Of a DNA stretch of 64,000 nt, positions 15,532 through 24,691 are shown piece by piece; the first letter of the stretch is position 1, and each line of letters starts with the position of its first letter. Source of the stretch: Ferrimonas balearica DSM 9799. Lineage in GTDB: Bacteria > Pseudomonadota > Gammaproteobacteria > Enterobacterales > Shewanellaceae. Under the pieces are notes generated by a model. It saw only the letters and a list, made by a program, of their open reading frames with translations, searched no databases and was not told where the DNA came from. Where the stretch lies: NCBI RefSeq assembly GCF_000148645.1, contig NC_014541.1, positions 186,001 through 250,000 on the forward strand. Reading direction: 5' to 3'. The position numbers and the translations under genes are program-made.

Positions 15532-16244
15532 TCCACCAGATTTTCCAGATAAGCGAACGGTTCCGTATCGGCGGTGACCGGCAGTTGCCGCTTGCCGGCG
15601 TAGTAGCGCTGTGAGAACACCTGAAAGAACGCGTCCAGCACCTGGGCGTTGCGTTGATCCCCCCCGATCGCCAGCACCTGGGCCGCCACTTCGGCGGTAG
15701 CCAGCTGGTGGTCGTGGGCGGCACTGCGCAGCTTGTAACGGCTGAGGGCTTCCGGCGTGATGGAGAGCACCGGCAGGCCCGCCAGATAGTCACTCTGAAA
15801 CATCCGTCGTGCCTGCTTCCAGGTGCCGTCCAGCAGGATCAGCAGCGGGGTTTTACCCTTCGGCGCATCGATCGTTTCGTGCACCCGCTCCGGGGTGCTG
15901 TACTGGCCGGGGAACACGATCATCGGTTGATATTGCGGGTCAGCCAGCAGGGTCAGCAGGGCTGGATCCGGCTCGGTGCGATCCCAGCAGAAGGCGGCCG
16001 TGTCCGGCAGGATCTCCGCAATCAGGCGACCGGTATTGGTCGGCTTCATCGGTTCCTTATGGTGCATCAGCAGGCAGAAGCGCAGGTGACTCTGGCCCGG
16101 TCGGGCCCAGGCACAGCAGCAATGCTCTACCGCGATCTGGCAGCGCGGACAGCGCGGCACGGTGGCGCCACGGGCGGCAAAGGGCTTGCTGGCCAGGGCC
16201 AGGCGCTCGGTCCGCAGGGTGAGAACGGCGTTGGGTTGCGTCAT
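15528..16244 (-). CDS. tapT: DTW-domain tRNA-uridine aminocarboxypropyltransferase
   Basis: A 238-residue enzyme of the TapT/YfiP family that adds the acp3 group to U47 of tRNAs using S-adenosylmethionine. The N-terminal Cys-rich segment (CPRCQIAVEHCCCAW) is the family's probable zinc site. The DTW signature appears as LLDGTWKQARRM, followed by PVLSITPEALSRYKLR. The protein is close to E. coli YfiP in length. It stands alone downstream of plsB, separated by a terminator. Confidence 0.88.
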   Translation of the reverse strand: MTQPNAVLTLRTERLALASKPFAARGATVPRCPRCQIAVEHCCCAWARPGQSHLRFCLLMHHKEPMKPTNTGRLIAEILPDTAAFCWDRTEPDPALLTLLADPQYQPMIVFPGQYSTPERVHETIDAPKGKTPLLILLDGTWKQARRMFQSDYLAGLPVLSITPEALSRYKLRSAAHDHQLATAEVAAQVLAIGGDQRNAQVLDAFFQVFSQRYYAGKRQLPVTADTEPFAYLENLVD

Positions 16245-16256
16245 GGTGTGGTCAAT

Positions 16257-16280
16257 AAAAAAGGGCGGGTGAACCCGCCC
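16257..16280 (-). terminator. Terminator after plsB
   Basis: On the minus strand a GGGCGGG/CCCGCCC stem with a four-base loop is followed by six Ts, 20 bp past the plsB stop. Confidence 0.9.
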
Positions 16281-16299
16281 TGTTGTGGTCAGTCACCGC

Positions 16300-18711
16300 T
16301 CAGTCATTATTGACGATGCTGCTGTGGATGGAGGCGGGGATCAGGCCCAATACGGTTTTGGCCAGTGCCTTCACCTTGTCCTGGTCGGCATCATCACCGA
16401 GGCAACCCATCTCTTTCAGGCAGTTGGTCAGTATGGTGAAGCCCTTCTTATCAAAGAACTCCGGCGCACTGATGCCATGCAGACGGGCCAGACGCTCAGC
16501 CAGTACCTGGCTCTCTTTCTCCAGGGTGCCACGCTCAATCTCCGGCTCTTTCATCAGGCGGGACAGAACGATGGCGTAACGCTGCAGGGTTTCCTGCACC
16601 TGGTTGGCCAGGTTGTACAGCTCAGCGCGGCGGCTCTGGCGCGGTACCAGCCCCTCTTTGCAGTCCTCAACCATCTCCAGACGCACCAGCTCATTGAGCA
16701 GGGCGTTGAGGTAGCAATCCAGCTCGCCATTGCTCAGACCCATAAACAGCTCAGCCTCAAGCAGCGGGTAGAGGGCGCGGATCTCATCCAGGATGGCGTC
16801 GCGGGTCATACAGCCTTTGCGCAGCAACAGGCTGGCCATCAGGCCAGGCAGCACCAGCAGGTGCAGAGTGTTGTTGCGGTAGTAGGTCATGGTGACGGCG
16901 TTGCCCTCATGGATGGAAACGATCTCACCCATGGCGTCTTCGCTGACATCGAATTTGTTGAGGTCCAGCACCTGCTTCAACACCGCCTCACCATCCCCCT
17001 CCGGCGCGGTGGCCAGCGGGGTGTAGGGCACCGCCCGCAGCAGGTCGAGGTAGAAGTCGAGTTGCTTCTCCAGCGCCCGGCGCGGCATGGCGTGCTGCTC
17101 AGTGGCCAGCAGGATGGAGGTGGTCAGGGTCATTGCGGAGGCGGCGGCCGCGTCGTTGATGCGGGTCATCAACTGGTTGGCCAGCTTGTTCACGGTGGGG
17201 GTCATCCAGCCGTGCTTCAAGTCGCCGTCGGCGGTGTCGGTGCGCCAGCTCGGGGCATGCTCGTTCAGGAATTGGTGCACGGTGATGGGGGCACCAAAGT
17301 TCACGTAGCCCTGGCCGTAATCCTTGAGGTTACGGATGGCGGAGAACACCTGCCAGGCGCTCTCTTTCTGTTTCTTCTTACCGGCCAGCTCCTTGTGATA
17401 GGTGGACACCTCCATCACGTGGTCGTAGCCCAGGTAAACCGGCACCAGCGTCACCGGACGCTCCAGACCACGCAGCACGCTGTTGACGGTCATGGCGATC
17501 ATGCCGGTTTTCGGCGGCAGCAGACGGCCGGTACGAGAACGCCCGCCTTCGCAGAAGTACTCTACCGAGTAGCCGCGTTTAAACAGCTGATCGAGGTACT
17601 CGCGGAACACCGCTGAGTAGAGCTTGTTGCCCTTAAAGGAGCGACGGATAAAGAACGCGCCGCCACGACGGAAGATCGGGCCGGCGGGCCAGAAGTTAAG
17701 GTTTACCCCGGCGGCGATGTGCGGCGGCACCATGCCCTGACGATAGATCACGTAGGACAGCAGCAGGTAGTCCATATGGCTGCGGTGGCAGGGCACAAAC
17801 ACGATCTCGTGGCCATCCTGGGACAGCTGGCGGATCTGCTCAGCACCGCGCACATTGATGCCGCTGTAGAGCTTGTTCCAGAGCCAGGTCAGGACCCGAT
17901 CACCGATGCGCATCAGGCTGTCGGAGTAATCGGCGGAGATCTCCTCCAGATACTCCAGCGCCCGCTCGCGGGCTTTGGCTTCCGAAATCTTTTTGCTCTT
18001 GGCTTCGTCAGCGATGGCGTCTTTGATCACCTCGGAGGCGAGCAGACCGTGGAACAGTGCCTGACGATCCGGCAGGCGCGGGCCGGTGGCCACGGTGCGC
18101 TGGCGGCCAAAGTGCACCCGGGCTACCCGGGCCAGCTTGTTGGCGATGGTGGCGTCGGTGCCGTGGTTGTCGGCCATATGGCGCAAGGAGACGGCCCGGG
18201 AGAAGCGGATAAAGTTGTCCCGCCCCAGCATCGCCAGGATAAAGGTCTTACGCAGCCAGGTGGGGTTCTTCTTGTTGAGCAGGGTCGCTTTGACGCTCTC
18301 CTCCTCTTTGCCGGGGTTACGGCCCCACAGCAGGCTGACCGGCACCACCTGGACATCCAGGTCGTCGTGCTCGCGGTGCAGCGACAGCAGGCGCTCGAAA
18401 CGGGCTTTGAAATCGGTGGTGCGACCCTGGCTGAACAGCAGTTGGGCTGGCTCCAGCGCAATGATGCGGCTGACGGTTTCGCCCTTGATCACCAGAGGCT
18501 CGAACGGGCTGGGCAGGCCCAGCTTTTCGCAGCACTCGTGCAGCGCCAGACGGTCAGAGAATGACTCCTGGGGCAGCACGTAGACCAGCGGACGGTTTGG
18601 GTCGAGATCCAGCTCAGCGATGGGGTCCTGTGGGACCGCTTTGCTGGTCACCAGGGCTTTCTGAGCCCAGCGGAGTGGTTGTTGCCACGCCGGGAATATG
18701 TTCTGACTCAC
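16300..18711 (-). CDS. plsB: PlsB, glycerol-3-phosphate 1-O-acyltransferase
   Basis: An 803-residue inner-membrane enzyme that makes lysophosphatidic acid from glycerol-3-phosphate and acyl-ACP or acyl-CoA, the first step of phospholipid synthesis. The acyltransferase motifs are all present: CHRSHMDYLL (HX4D) near residue 300, GGAFFIRRSFKG, YFCEGGRSRTGRLLPPKTG and VTLVPVYLGYDHVME. The length is that of gammaproteobacterial PlsB. It is divergent from lexA, as in E. coli, but dgkA is absent from between them. Confidence 0.97.
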   Translation of the reverse strand: MSQNIFPAWQQPLRWAQKALVTSKAVPQDPIAELDLDPNRPLVYVLPQESFSDRLALHECCEKLGLPSPFEPLVIKGETVSRIIALEPAQLLFSQGRTTDFKARFERLLSLHREHDDLDVQVVPVSLLWGRNPGKEEESVKATLLNKKNPTWLRKTFILAMLGRDNFIRFSRAVSLRHMADNHGTDATIANKLARVARVHFGRQRTVATGPRLPDRQALFHGLLASEVIKDAIADEAKSKKISEAKARERALEYLEEISADYSDSLMRIGDRVLTWLWNKLYSGINVRGAEQIRQLSQDGHEIVFVPCHRSHMDYLLLSYVIYRQGMVPPHIAAGVNLNFWPAGPIFRRGGAFFIRRSFKGNKLYSAVFREYLDQLFKRGYSVEYFCEGGRSRTGRLLPPKTGMIAMTVNSVLRGLERPVTLVPVYLGYDHVMEVSTYHKELAGKKKQKESAWQVFSAIRNLKDYGQGYVNFGAPITVHQFLNEHAPSWRTDTADGDLKHGWMTPTVNKLANQLMTRINDAAAASAMTLTTSILLATEQHAMPRRALEKQLDFYLDLLRAVPYTPLATAPEGDGEAVLKQVLDLNKFDVSEDAMGEIVSIHEGNAVTMTYYRNNTLHLLVLPGLMASLLLRKGCMTRDAILDEIRALYPLLEAELFMGLSNGELDCYLNALLNELVRLEMVEDCKEGLVPRQSRRAELYNLANQVQETLQRYAIVLSRLMKEPEIERGTLEKESQVLAERLARLHGISAPEFFDKKGFTILTNCLKEMGCLGDDADQDKVKALAKTVLGLIPASIHSSIVNND

Positions 18712-18916
18712 GAAGTGTGCTTCTTATTCTGGACGAACGGAATTGGGGCAGAGTGTACACCGAAAGGCCAATAACTGGCAGCGCTGACAGAGTCGATTGT
18801 GCTTCTGTTACGGTGGTCAGATCTGCGCCGGAGCGGAAACCAGGGGTTCCAGTCGGAGATGATCGGCAGAACAAAGGGATAACTTTATGCGTTGACCTGT
18901 TGAATTCATCACCATG

Positions 18917-18932
18917 CTGTATATACTCACAG
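18917..18932 (+). promoter_or_regulatory. LexA (SOS) box 1
   Basis: CTGTATATACTCACAG is a full match to the SOS consensus CTG-N10-CAG and to the first lexA box of E. coli. It covers a TATACT -10 element (18922-18927) that pairs with TTGAAT (18900-18905) at 16-bp spacing, so LexA binding would block its own promoter. Confidence 0.95.
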
Positions 18933-18938
18933 TATCTA

Positions 18939-18954
18939 CTGTATGAATAAACAG
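18939..18954 (+). promoter_or_regulatory. LexA (SOS) box 2
   Basis: CTGTATGAATAAACAG (CTGT-N8-ACAG) lies 22 bp after box 1, about two helical turns, as in the tandem lexA operator of E. coli. Confidence 0.92.
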
Positions 18955-18986
18955 GGATTTAGCCAGTCCCCAGGAGCGCGCCAGCG

Positions 18987-19610
18987 ATGAAGCCACTTAC
19001 GCCCCGCCAGAATCAGGTGTTCGATCTGGTTCGCCAGCATATGCAGGACACCGGGATGCCCCCGACCCGGGCCGAGATTGCCCGGCAGCTGGGTTTTAAG
19101 AGTGCCAACGCGGCGGAAGAGCACCTTAAGGCGCTGGCCCGTAAAGGCTTTATTGAGATTGTCCCTGGTACCTCCCGCGGCATCCGTCTGCTCTACAACG
19201 AGCCGGAGCCGGAGCAGTTGGGCCTGCCGCTGATTGGCCGGGTGGCCGCCGGTGAGCCGATTCTGGCTCAGGAGCATGTGGAAACCCACTACCAGATGGA
19301 TGGCAACCTGTTCCGTCCGTCCGCCAACTACCTGTTGCGGGTGCGCGGTGACTCCATGAAGGAGATCGGCATCCTCGACGGCGACCTGTTGGCAGTGCAC
19401 CAGACTCAGGATGCCCGCAATGGTCAGGTGGTTGTGGCCCGGGTGGGTGAAGATGAAGTGACCGTCAAGCGGTTCGAGCGTCGCGGCAACGTGGTGTATC
19501 TGCACGCGGAAAACGCGGAGTACGAGCCGATTGTCGTGGATCTGGAAGACACCGCGCTGGCCATTGAAGGCCTGGCGGTTGGCGTGGTTCGCAACGGAGG
19601 ATGGCAGTAA
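18987..19610 (+). CDS. lexA: LexA, SOS repressor
   Basis: A 207-residue repressor-protease. The N-terminal winged helix ([30 protein letters not shown]) binds SOS boxes. The cleavage site is the Ala-Gly bond in GRVAAGEP. The catalytic Ser is in RVRGDSM and the catalytic Lys in EVTVKRFER. Two SOS boxes upstream show autorepression. Its stop overlaps the start of the SulA-like gene (TAATG), and GGAGG lies near the end of lexA to serve that gene. Confidence 0.98.
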   Translation: MKPLTPRQNQVFDLVRQHMQDTGMPPTRAEIARQLGFKSANAAEEHLKALARKGFIEIVPGTSRGIRLLYNEPEPEQLGLPLIGRVAAGEPILAQEHVETHYQMDGNLFRPSANYLLRVRGDSMKEIGILDGDLLAVHQTQDARNGQVVVARVGEDEVTVKRFERRGNVVYLHAENAEYEPIVVDLEDTALAIEGLAVGVVRNGGWQ

Positions 19611-20065
19611 TGAAAACGCGGCAGGGAGTGCGACGGGAACATCCGGGTCTGTGGCAACAACCCGGCCTCGACTGGCAACAGGTTCAGACTGCCCCTCAGG
19701 GTGATGATGCCGGCCGTTTGGCGCTGGCCCGCCTGGCCCCGCAGCTGGCGGATTACAGCCGCGCCCCGCGTTGGCTGCTGTTGATTAACCCACCGGCATT
19801 TGACTGGAAAACCGTGCTGGCGGATGCCGGGGTCGATCTGAGCCGGGTGCTTCAGGTGCGCTGCGACGATGACGTTGCTGCCCAGTGGGCGCTGGAACAG
19901 GCGGTGTCCGGCACCACCTGTGCGGTGGCGCTGGCCTGGGTGCCCCAGCTGGATGCCCGGGATCGCCGCCGACTCGAGCTGGTATCGCGTCGTGCCCACT
20001 GTCCCGCCTTCCTGTTTGAAGTGGGCCAGGGTTCGCCGTTGGAGATCCCCAGCGCCCTGCATTAA
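19610..20065 (+). CDS. SulA-like SOS cell-division inhibitor
   Basis: A 151-residue protein in the lexA operon. The region around RWLLLINPPAFDWKTVLADAGVD and the following alpha/beta segment (VLQVRCDDDVAAQWALEQAV, CAVALAWVPQLD) match the RecA-like fold of SulA/ImuA-type proteins that block FtsZ polymerisation during SOS. The start ATG 19610 overlaps the lexA stop with GGAGG 9 bases upstream. Its C-terminus differs from E. coli SulA, as is usual outside the Enterobacterales. The position in a LexA-controlled operon supports the call. Confidence 0.75.
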   Translation: MKTRQGVRREHPGLWQQPGLDWQQVQTAPQGDDAGRLALARLAPQLADYSRAPRWLLLINPPAFDWKTVLADAGVDLSRVLQVRCDDDVAAQWALEQAVSGTTCAVALAWVPQLDARDRRRLELVSRRAHCPAFLFEVGQGSPLEIPSALH

Positions 20066-20222
20066 TGCCCGCCCTTGCCGCGACTGCCCGCAACGCCACC
20101 GATTCCGGTGGCGTTGTTGTTTTACCCCCTAATCGCTCTTGCCACTGGACGAAATTCCCACCTTGAACTACCCGCTGATGTGGCACGAGGGAATGGATCT
20201 TTCTCTTTTGGCTCATTGATTT

Positions 20223-20236
20223 GTGATCTTGATCAA
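20223..20236 (+). promoter_or_regulatory. FNR/CRP-family site before the cox operon
   Basis: GTGATCTTGATCAA matches TTGAT-N4-ATCAA with one mismatch and sits in the wider run TTGTGATCTTGATCAAGG, which also carries a TGTGA CRP half-site. It lies over 200 bp before coxB, so it would act on a promoter with a long leader. Oxygen or carbon control of an oxidase operon would make sense, but this is inferred. Confidence 0.5.
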
Positions 20237-20370
20237 GGTCAAGTCTGCTTGTAAGTTGAGTGATATTGGCGCCTGAATAATCACAATTTACTGGTGTCAC
20301 TGGCCGCAAGGCAGCCGTTACGTTTGCAGTGAAAGCGTATGCCCGAGCCCTTTTGGGGAGGGGAGCTGAC

Positions 20371-20424
20371 ATGGAGCAAAGCCGTGCTGTGATGGCTCTT
20401 CTCTGGACATTGCGAAAGCAATAG
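20371..20424 (+). CDS. Putative 17-residue leader peptide upstream of coxB
   Basis: A short ORF encoding MEQSRAVMALLWTLRKQ. Its ATG is 5 bases after GGGAG within a strong GGGGAGGGGAG ribosome-binding site, better than that of most genes here, and its TAG is 16 bp before the coxB GTG. No known leader peptide is recognised. It may couple ribosome flow to coxB or be an unannotated small protein; chance cannot be excluded at this length. Confidence 0.4.
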   Translation: MEQSRAVMALLWTLRKQ

Positions 20425-20440
20425 TCAGAGGAGAACGTTT

Positions 20441-21565
20441 GTGAAGTACAAGCTGTTGGGTGGCTTGGCCACTCTGGTGGCGATGCCATCAATGGCGGAT
20501 CCCTCGCTCTGGAACATGACGCCCGGAGTGACCGAGATCAGCCAGCAGGTCTACGGCCTGCACATGACCATTTTCTACATCTGCTGCGCCATTGCGGCGG
20601 TGGTTTTCGGGGTGATGATTTGGGCCCTGATCCGCCATCGCAAATCCAAAGGCGCGGTACCCGCGCATTTCCATGAAAGCACCAAGGTGGAGATCCTGTG
20701 GACGGTGATTCCGTTCCTGATCCTCATCGGCATGGCTGTGCCCGCCACCAGCACCCTGATTGCGATGGAGGATCCCTCCGATGCGGATCTGACCATCCAG
20801 GTCACCGGGTCGCAGTGGAAGTGGCACTACAAGTACTTCAACCATGAGGTGGAGTTCTACAGCCTGCTTTCTACCCCGGCTGACCAGATCGCCAACGCGG
20901 AAGCCAAGGGCGAAAACTACCTGCTGGAGGTGGACAAACCCCTGGTGATCCCTGCCAACCGCAAAGTGCGTTTCCTGCTGACCTCCGACGACGTTATCCA
21001 CTCCTGGTGGGTGCCGGCGTTTGCGGTGAAGAAGGACGCCAACCCGGGCTTTATCAATGAGGCCTGGACCAAGGTGGATGAGCCCGGTACCTACCGTGGC
21101 CAGTGCGCCGAGCTGTGCGGCAAAGACCACGGCTTTATGCCGGTGGTGGTAGAGGTGCTGCCGGAAGCGGAGTTTGACCAGTGGCTGGCAGAGCAGGAGC
21201 AGGCCAGCGCCGCGGCCGCTCAGGCGGAGCAGGACTCCCTGGCCCAGACCCTGACTCTGGAGGAATCCATGGCCCTGGGGGAGCAGGTCTACAACGGCCG
21301 TTGTGCCGCCTGCCATCAGCCCAATGGCATGGGCCTGCAGGGGGTCTTCCCCGCCATCAGTGGCAGCCCGGTTGCCACCGGCCCTGTTGATGCCCACGTC
21401 GACATTGTGGTGCACGGCAAGCCCGGCACCGCTATGCAGGCGTTTGCCAGCCAGCTGACCCTGAAAGAGTTGGCGGCGGTAGTCACCTTCCAGCGTAACG
21501 CCTGGGACAACCAGACCGGTGACGTGGTGCAAACCGCGGAAGTGGCCAAGGCCCTCGGCCAGTAG
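20441..21565 (+). CDS. coxB: Cytochrome c oxidase subunit II with fused cytochrome c domain
   Basis: A 374-residue subunit II of a caa3-type heme-copper oxidase. It has a signal peptide (cleavage near PSMA), two transmembrane helices (about 45-65 and 85-108), and the CuA cupredoxin domain with its His in DVIHSWWVP and the CAELCGKDHGFM ligand cluster. A linker rich in Ala/Glu/Gln leads to a C-terminal cytochrome c domain with heme motif CAACH near residue 287 and a likely Met ligand in GTAMQAF. GTG start behind AGGAGAAC. It is the first gene of the cox operon. Confidence 0.96.
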   Translation: MKYKLLGGLATLVAMPSMADPSLWNMTPGVTEISQQVYGLHMTIFYICCAIAAVVFGVMIWALIRHRKSKGAVPAHFHESTKVEILWTVIPFLILIGMAVPATSTLIAMEDPSDADLTIQVTGSQWKWHYKYFNHEVEFYSLLSTPADQIANAEAKGENYLLEVDKPLVIPANRKVRFLLTSDDVIHSWWVPAFAVKKDANPGFINEAWTKVDEPGTYRGQCAELCGKDHGFMPVVVEVLPEAEFDQWLAEQEQASAAAAQAEQDSLAQTLTLEESMALGEQVYNGRCAACHQPNGMGLQGVFPAISGSPVATGPVDAHVDIVVHGKPGTAMQAFASQLTLKELAAVVTFQRNAWDNQTGDVVQTAEVAKALGQ

Positions 21566-21581
21566 CAGGAGAGTTTAGGGA

Positions 21582-23213
21582 ATGAATACTGTCGTAACCG
21601 ACCGGCCCGTCGATGAGCTGGAACGCCCCGGCGTTATTGAGGAAGAACACCACGGTCATGATGACCACCATCCCCACCCAACGGGGATCAAGCGCTGGCT
21701 GCTGACCACCAACCACAAAGAGATTGGGACGCTGTACCTCTGGTTCAGTTTCATCATGTTCCTGACCGGTGGTGCCATGGCGATGGTGATCCGGGCCGAG
21801 CTGTTCCAGCCCGGCATGCAGCTGGTGGACCCGCACTTCTTTAACCAGATGACCACGGTGCATGGCCTGATCATGGTATTCGGCGCGGTGATGCCCGCCT
21901 TTACCGGCCTGGCCAACTGGATGATCCCGATGATGATTGGGGCACCGGACATGGCGCTGCCGCGGATGAACAACTGGAGTTTCTGGATCCTGCCGTTCGC
22001 CTTTGCCCTGTTGCTGGGCAGCCTGTTTATGGAGGGCGGCGGCCCGGCCTTCGGCTGGACCTTCTACGCCCCGCTGTCGACCACCTTCAGTGGCGATTCC
22101 ACCGCGCTGTTCGTGTTCTCGGTTCACATCATGGGGATCAGCTCGATCATGGGCGCCATCAACGTGATCGTGACCATCGTGAACCTGCGTGCCCCGGGCA
22201 TGACCTGGATGAAGCTGCCGCTGTTTGTCTGGACCTGGCTGATCACCGCCTTCCTGCTGATTGCGGTGATGCCGGTGTTGGCCGGTGTGGTCACCATGGT
22301 GCTGACCGACAAGTACTTCGGCACCAGCTTCTTTGATGCCGCCGGCGGTGGTGATCCGGTGATGTTCCAGCACATCTTTTGGTTCTTCGGCCACCCCGAG
22401 GTGTACATCATGATTCTGCCGGCGTTCGGGGTGATCTCCGCCATCGTCCCGGCGTTCTCCCGCAAGAAGCTGTTTGGCTACGCCTCGATGGTGTACGCCA
22501 CCGCCTCCATTGCCGGGCTCTCCTTTATCGTCTGGGCCCACCATATGTTCACCACCGGGATGCCGGTGGCGGCGGAACTGTTCTTTATGTACTGCACCAT
22601 GCTGATCTCGGTGCCCACCGGGGTGAAGGTGTTTAACTGGGTGGCCACCCTGTGGCGTGGCTCCATCAGCTTCGAAGCCCCCATGCTGTTCTCCCTGGCC
22701 TTTATCGTGCTGTTCACCATTGGCGGACTGTCCGGGCTGATGCTGGCCATCACGCCGGTGGACTTCCAGTACCACGACACCTACTTCGTGGTGGCCCACT
22801 TCCACTATGTGCTGGTGACCGGCGCGGTGTTCTCCATCATGGCGGCGGCGTACTACTGGCTGCCGAAATGGACCGGACACATGTACTCGGAAACCCTGGC
22901 ACGCTGGCATTTCTGGACCTCCATCATCTCGGTCAACGTGCTGTTCTTCCCGATGCACTTCCTGGGGCTGGCGGGGATGCCGCGCCGGATCCCGGATTAC
23001 GGGCTGCAGTTTGCTGACATCAACCAGGTGGTCTCCATCGGCGGCTTTGCCTTTGGCCTGTCGCAGCTGATCTTCCTGGCGCTGGTGATCAAGTGCATTC
23101 GCGGCGGCGAAAAAGCCGCGGCCAAACCCTGGGATGGGGCCGAGGGGCTGGAGTGGACGGTGCCGTCACCGGCGCCGCTGCACACCTTCGACACCCCGCC
23201 CAAGGTCGCCTGA
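21582..23213 (+). CDS. coxA: Cytochrome c oxidase subunit I
   Basis: A 543-residue, twelve-helix catalytic subunit that holds heme a and the heme a3-CuB centre and pumps protons. Visible landmarks are [17 protein letters not shown] (heme a His), [18 protein letters not shown] (CuB His, cross-linked Tyr and K-channel segment), [10 protein letters not shown] (the two other CuB His) and the [14 protein letters not shown] segment (heme ligands). The D-channel type [16 protein letters not shown] is also kept, so it is an A-family oxidase. It follows coxB by 16 bp. Confidence 0.98.
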   Translation: MNTVVTDRPVDELERPGVIEEEHHGHDDHHPHPTGIKRWLLTTNHKEIGTLYLWFSFIMFLTGGAMAMVIRAELFQPGMQLVDPHFFNQMTTVHGLIMVFGAVMPAFTGLANWMIPMMIGAPDMALPRMNNWSFWILPFAFALLLGSLFMEGGGPAFGWTFYAPLSTTFSGDSTALFVFSVHIMGISSIMGAINVIVTIVNLRAPGMTWMKLPLFVWTWLITAFLLIAVMPVLAGVVTMVLTDKYFGTSFFDAAGGGDPVMFQHIFWFFGHPEVYIMILPAFGVISAIVPAFSRKKLFGYASMVYATASIAGLSFIVWAHHMFTTGMPVAAELFFMYCTMLISVPTGVKVFNWVATLWRGSISFEAPMLFSLAFIVLFTIGGLSGLMLAITPVDFQYHDTYFVVAHFHYVLVTGAVFSIMAAAYYWLPKWTGHMYSETLARWHFWTSIISVNVLFFPMHFLGLAGMPRRIPDYGLQFADINQVVSIGGFAFGLSQLIFLALVIKCIRGGEKAAAKPWDGAEGLEWTVPSPAPLHTFDTPPKVA

Positions 23214-23220
23214 GGCTGCC

Positions 23221-23760
23221 ATGGCGAATGCGCAGGAAAATCGCCGTCTGATCACCACCCTGATTGGGGTGGTGGTCGGGATGTTCGGCTTCGGTTTTGC
23301 CCTGGTGCCGCTGTATGACGTGTTCTGCGAGATCACCGGCATCAATGGCAAAACCTCCGGTGAAGTAGCGGCACAAAGCCGAACGGTGGATGAACAACGG
23401 GTGGTGACGGTGGAGTTTATCGCCCGGGTTCAGGGCGACATGCCCTGGGAGTTCAAGCCGGTGGTGAACCGGCTGAAGGTGCACCCCGGCGAAAGCCGAC
23501 AGGTGGCGTTTTATGCCCGTAACCTGTCGGCTGAAGCCACGGTGGGTCAGGCCATCCCCTCGGTCAGTCCTGGCCTGGGGGCGCTCTATTTCTCCAAGGT
23601 CGAATGCTTCTGCTTCAACCAGCAACCCCTGGCGGCCGGCGAAGAAGCCGAGCTGGGCCTGCTGTTTTACCTGGACCCGGAACTGCCACCGGAGATCCAG
23701 ACCGTGACCCTCTCATACACGCTCTACAACATCACCGACAAGGTGAGTGAGCGCGGGTAA
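23221..23760 (+). CDS. ctaG: CtaG/Cox11, CuB assembly chaperone
   Basis: A 179-residue, single-helix, periplasm-facing copper chaperone that loads CuB of subunit I. The N-terminal helix is followed by FALVPLYDVFCEITGING and the copper-binding CFCF motif in KVECFCFNQQ. I chose ATG 23221 (MANAQENRR), 7 bp after coxA; the longer frame to 23134 overlaps coxA and has no family similarity. Confidence 0.95.
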   Translation: MANAQENRRLITTLIGVVVGMFGFGFALVPLYDVFCEITGINGKTSGEVAAQSRTVDEQRVVTVEFIARVQGDMPWEFKPVVNRLKVHPGESRQVAFYARNLSAEATVGQAIPSVSPGLGALYFSKVECFCFNQQPLAAGEEAELGLLFYLDPELPPEIQTVTLSYTLYNITDKVSERG

Positions 23761-23770
23761 GGAGACCAAA

Positions 23771-24643
23771 ATGAGTCAACACGAACGTTATTACGTACCG
23801 GCCCAGAGCCCCTGGCCCATTGTCGGTGCGGTAGGGCTGTTCCTGATTGCCCTGGGGGCTGGCAACTATGTGGCCAGCCTGTCCAAAGGGGGCGGCATGG
23901 GCGGCTATGTGCTGCTGGCCGGCATCGCCGTCATCCTGTTTATGATGGTGGGCTGGTTCCGCAATGTGATTGATGAGTCGATGTCCGGGCTCTATTCACG
24001 CCAGATGGACCGCTCGTTCCGACAGGGGATGAGCTGGTTTATCTTCTCCGAAGTGATGTTCTTTGCCGCCTTCTTCGGCGCGCTGTTTTACGCCCGGATG
24101 GTGGCCATCCCCTGGCTGGGCGGGGCGGGTAACAACGCCATGACCAGTGAGGTGCTGTGGCCAGCGTTTGAAGCGGTCTGGCCGCTGGAAACCACGCCAG
24201 ACGGTACCCAGACCCAGGCGATGGGCTGGAGTGGCCTGCCGCTCTACAACACCATCATCCTGGTGATCTCCTCGGTTACGCTGCATGTGGCTCACGTTGG
24301 ACTTGAGCAGAACAAGCGCAAGGTGCTGACCGGCTGGCTGGGCCTGACCATTCTGCTGGGCGCGGCTTTCCTGTTTCTGCAGGTTGAGGAGTACGTCCAC
24401 GCCTACAACGAGATGGGGCTGACCCTCGACGCCGGCATCTACGGCAACACCTTCTTTCTGCTGACCGGCTTCCACGGCATGCACGTGACGCTGGGCACCA
24501 TCATGTTGATCGTGATGTTCTTCCGGGTTCTGAAAGGGCATTTCACCCCGGAAAACCACTTCGGTTTCCAGGCCACCAGCTGGTATTGGCACTTTGTGGA
24601 TGTGGTGTGGATCTGCCTGTTCGTCTTCGTCTACGTACTTTGA
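23771..24643 (+). CDS. coxC: Cytochrome c oxidase subunit III
   Basis: A 290-residue, seven-helix subunit III. Family segments include YVPAQSPWPIVGAVGLF near the start, MSWFIFSEVMFFAAFFGALFYAR, HVTLGTIML and SWYWHFVDVVWICLFVFVYVL at the end. ATG 23771 lies 5 bases after GGAGA; the in-frame start at 23747 overlaps ctaG. It follows ctaG by 10 bp; the DUF2970 gene sometimes found at this point is absent. A bidirectional terminator follows. Confidence 0.97.
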   Translation: MSQHERYYVPAQSPWPIVGAVGLFLIALGAGNYVASLSKGGGMGGYVLLAGIAVILFMMVGWFRNVIDESMSGLYSRQMDRSFRQGMSWFIFSEVMFFAAFFGALFYARMVAIPWLGGAGNNAMTSEVLWPAFEAVWPLETTPDGTQTQAMGWSGLPLYNTIILVISSVTLHVAHVGLEQNKRKVLTGWLGLTILLGAAFLFLQVEEYVHAYNEMGLTLDAGIYGNTFFLLTGFHGMHVTLGTIMLIVMFFRVLKGHFTPENHFGFQATSWYWHFVDVVWICLFVFVYVL

Positions 24644-24662
24644 CGACTCGGCGGTGATGGAT

Positions 24663-24687
24663 AACGGGTGCGCCTGGCGCACCCGTT
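24663..24687. terminator. Hairpin between coxC and the antisense DUF2909 gene
   Basis: An 11-bp perfect stem AACGGGTGCGC/GCGCACCCGTT with a CTG loop sits between two convergent stop codons. No long T run follows, so its efficiency is uncertain, and genes beyond may have their own promoter. Confidence 0.65.
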
Positions 24688-24691
24688 CTGC

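Larger units (their letters stand above)
20066..20440 (+). other. Leader region of the cytochrome oxidase operon
   Basis: A 375-bp stretch between the SulA-like gene and coxB. It holds an FNR/CRP-like half-palindrome (20223-20236), an AT-rich probable promoter zone (about 20215-20300), and a 17-codon ORF (20371-20424). I see no tRNA or recognised riboswitch. Confidence 0.6.

Noticed and set aside
16285-17616. A 443-codon open frame on the plus strand
   Set aside because: It is antisense to plsB, which has all acyltransferase motifs.
21483-22958. A 491-codon open frame on the minus strand
   Set aside because: It is antisense to coxB and coxA, with low-complexity His/Gln/Gly composition and no recognised domain.
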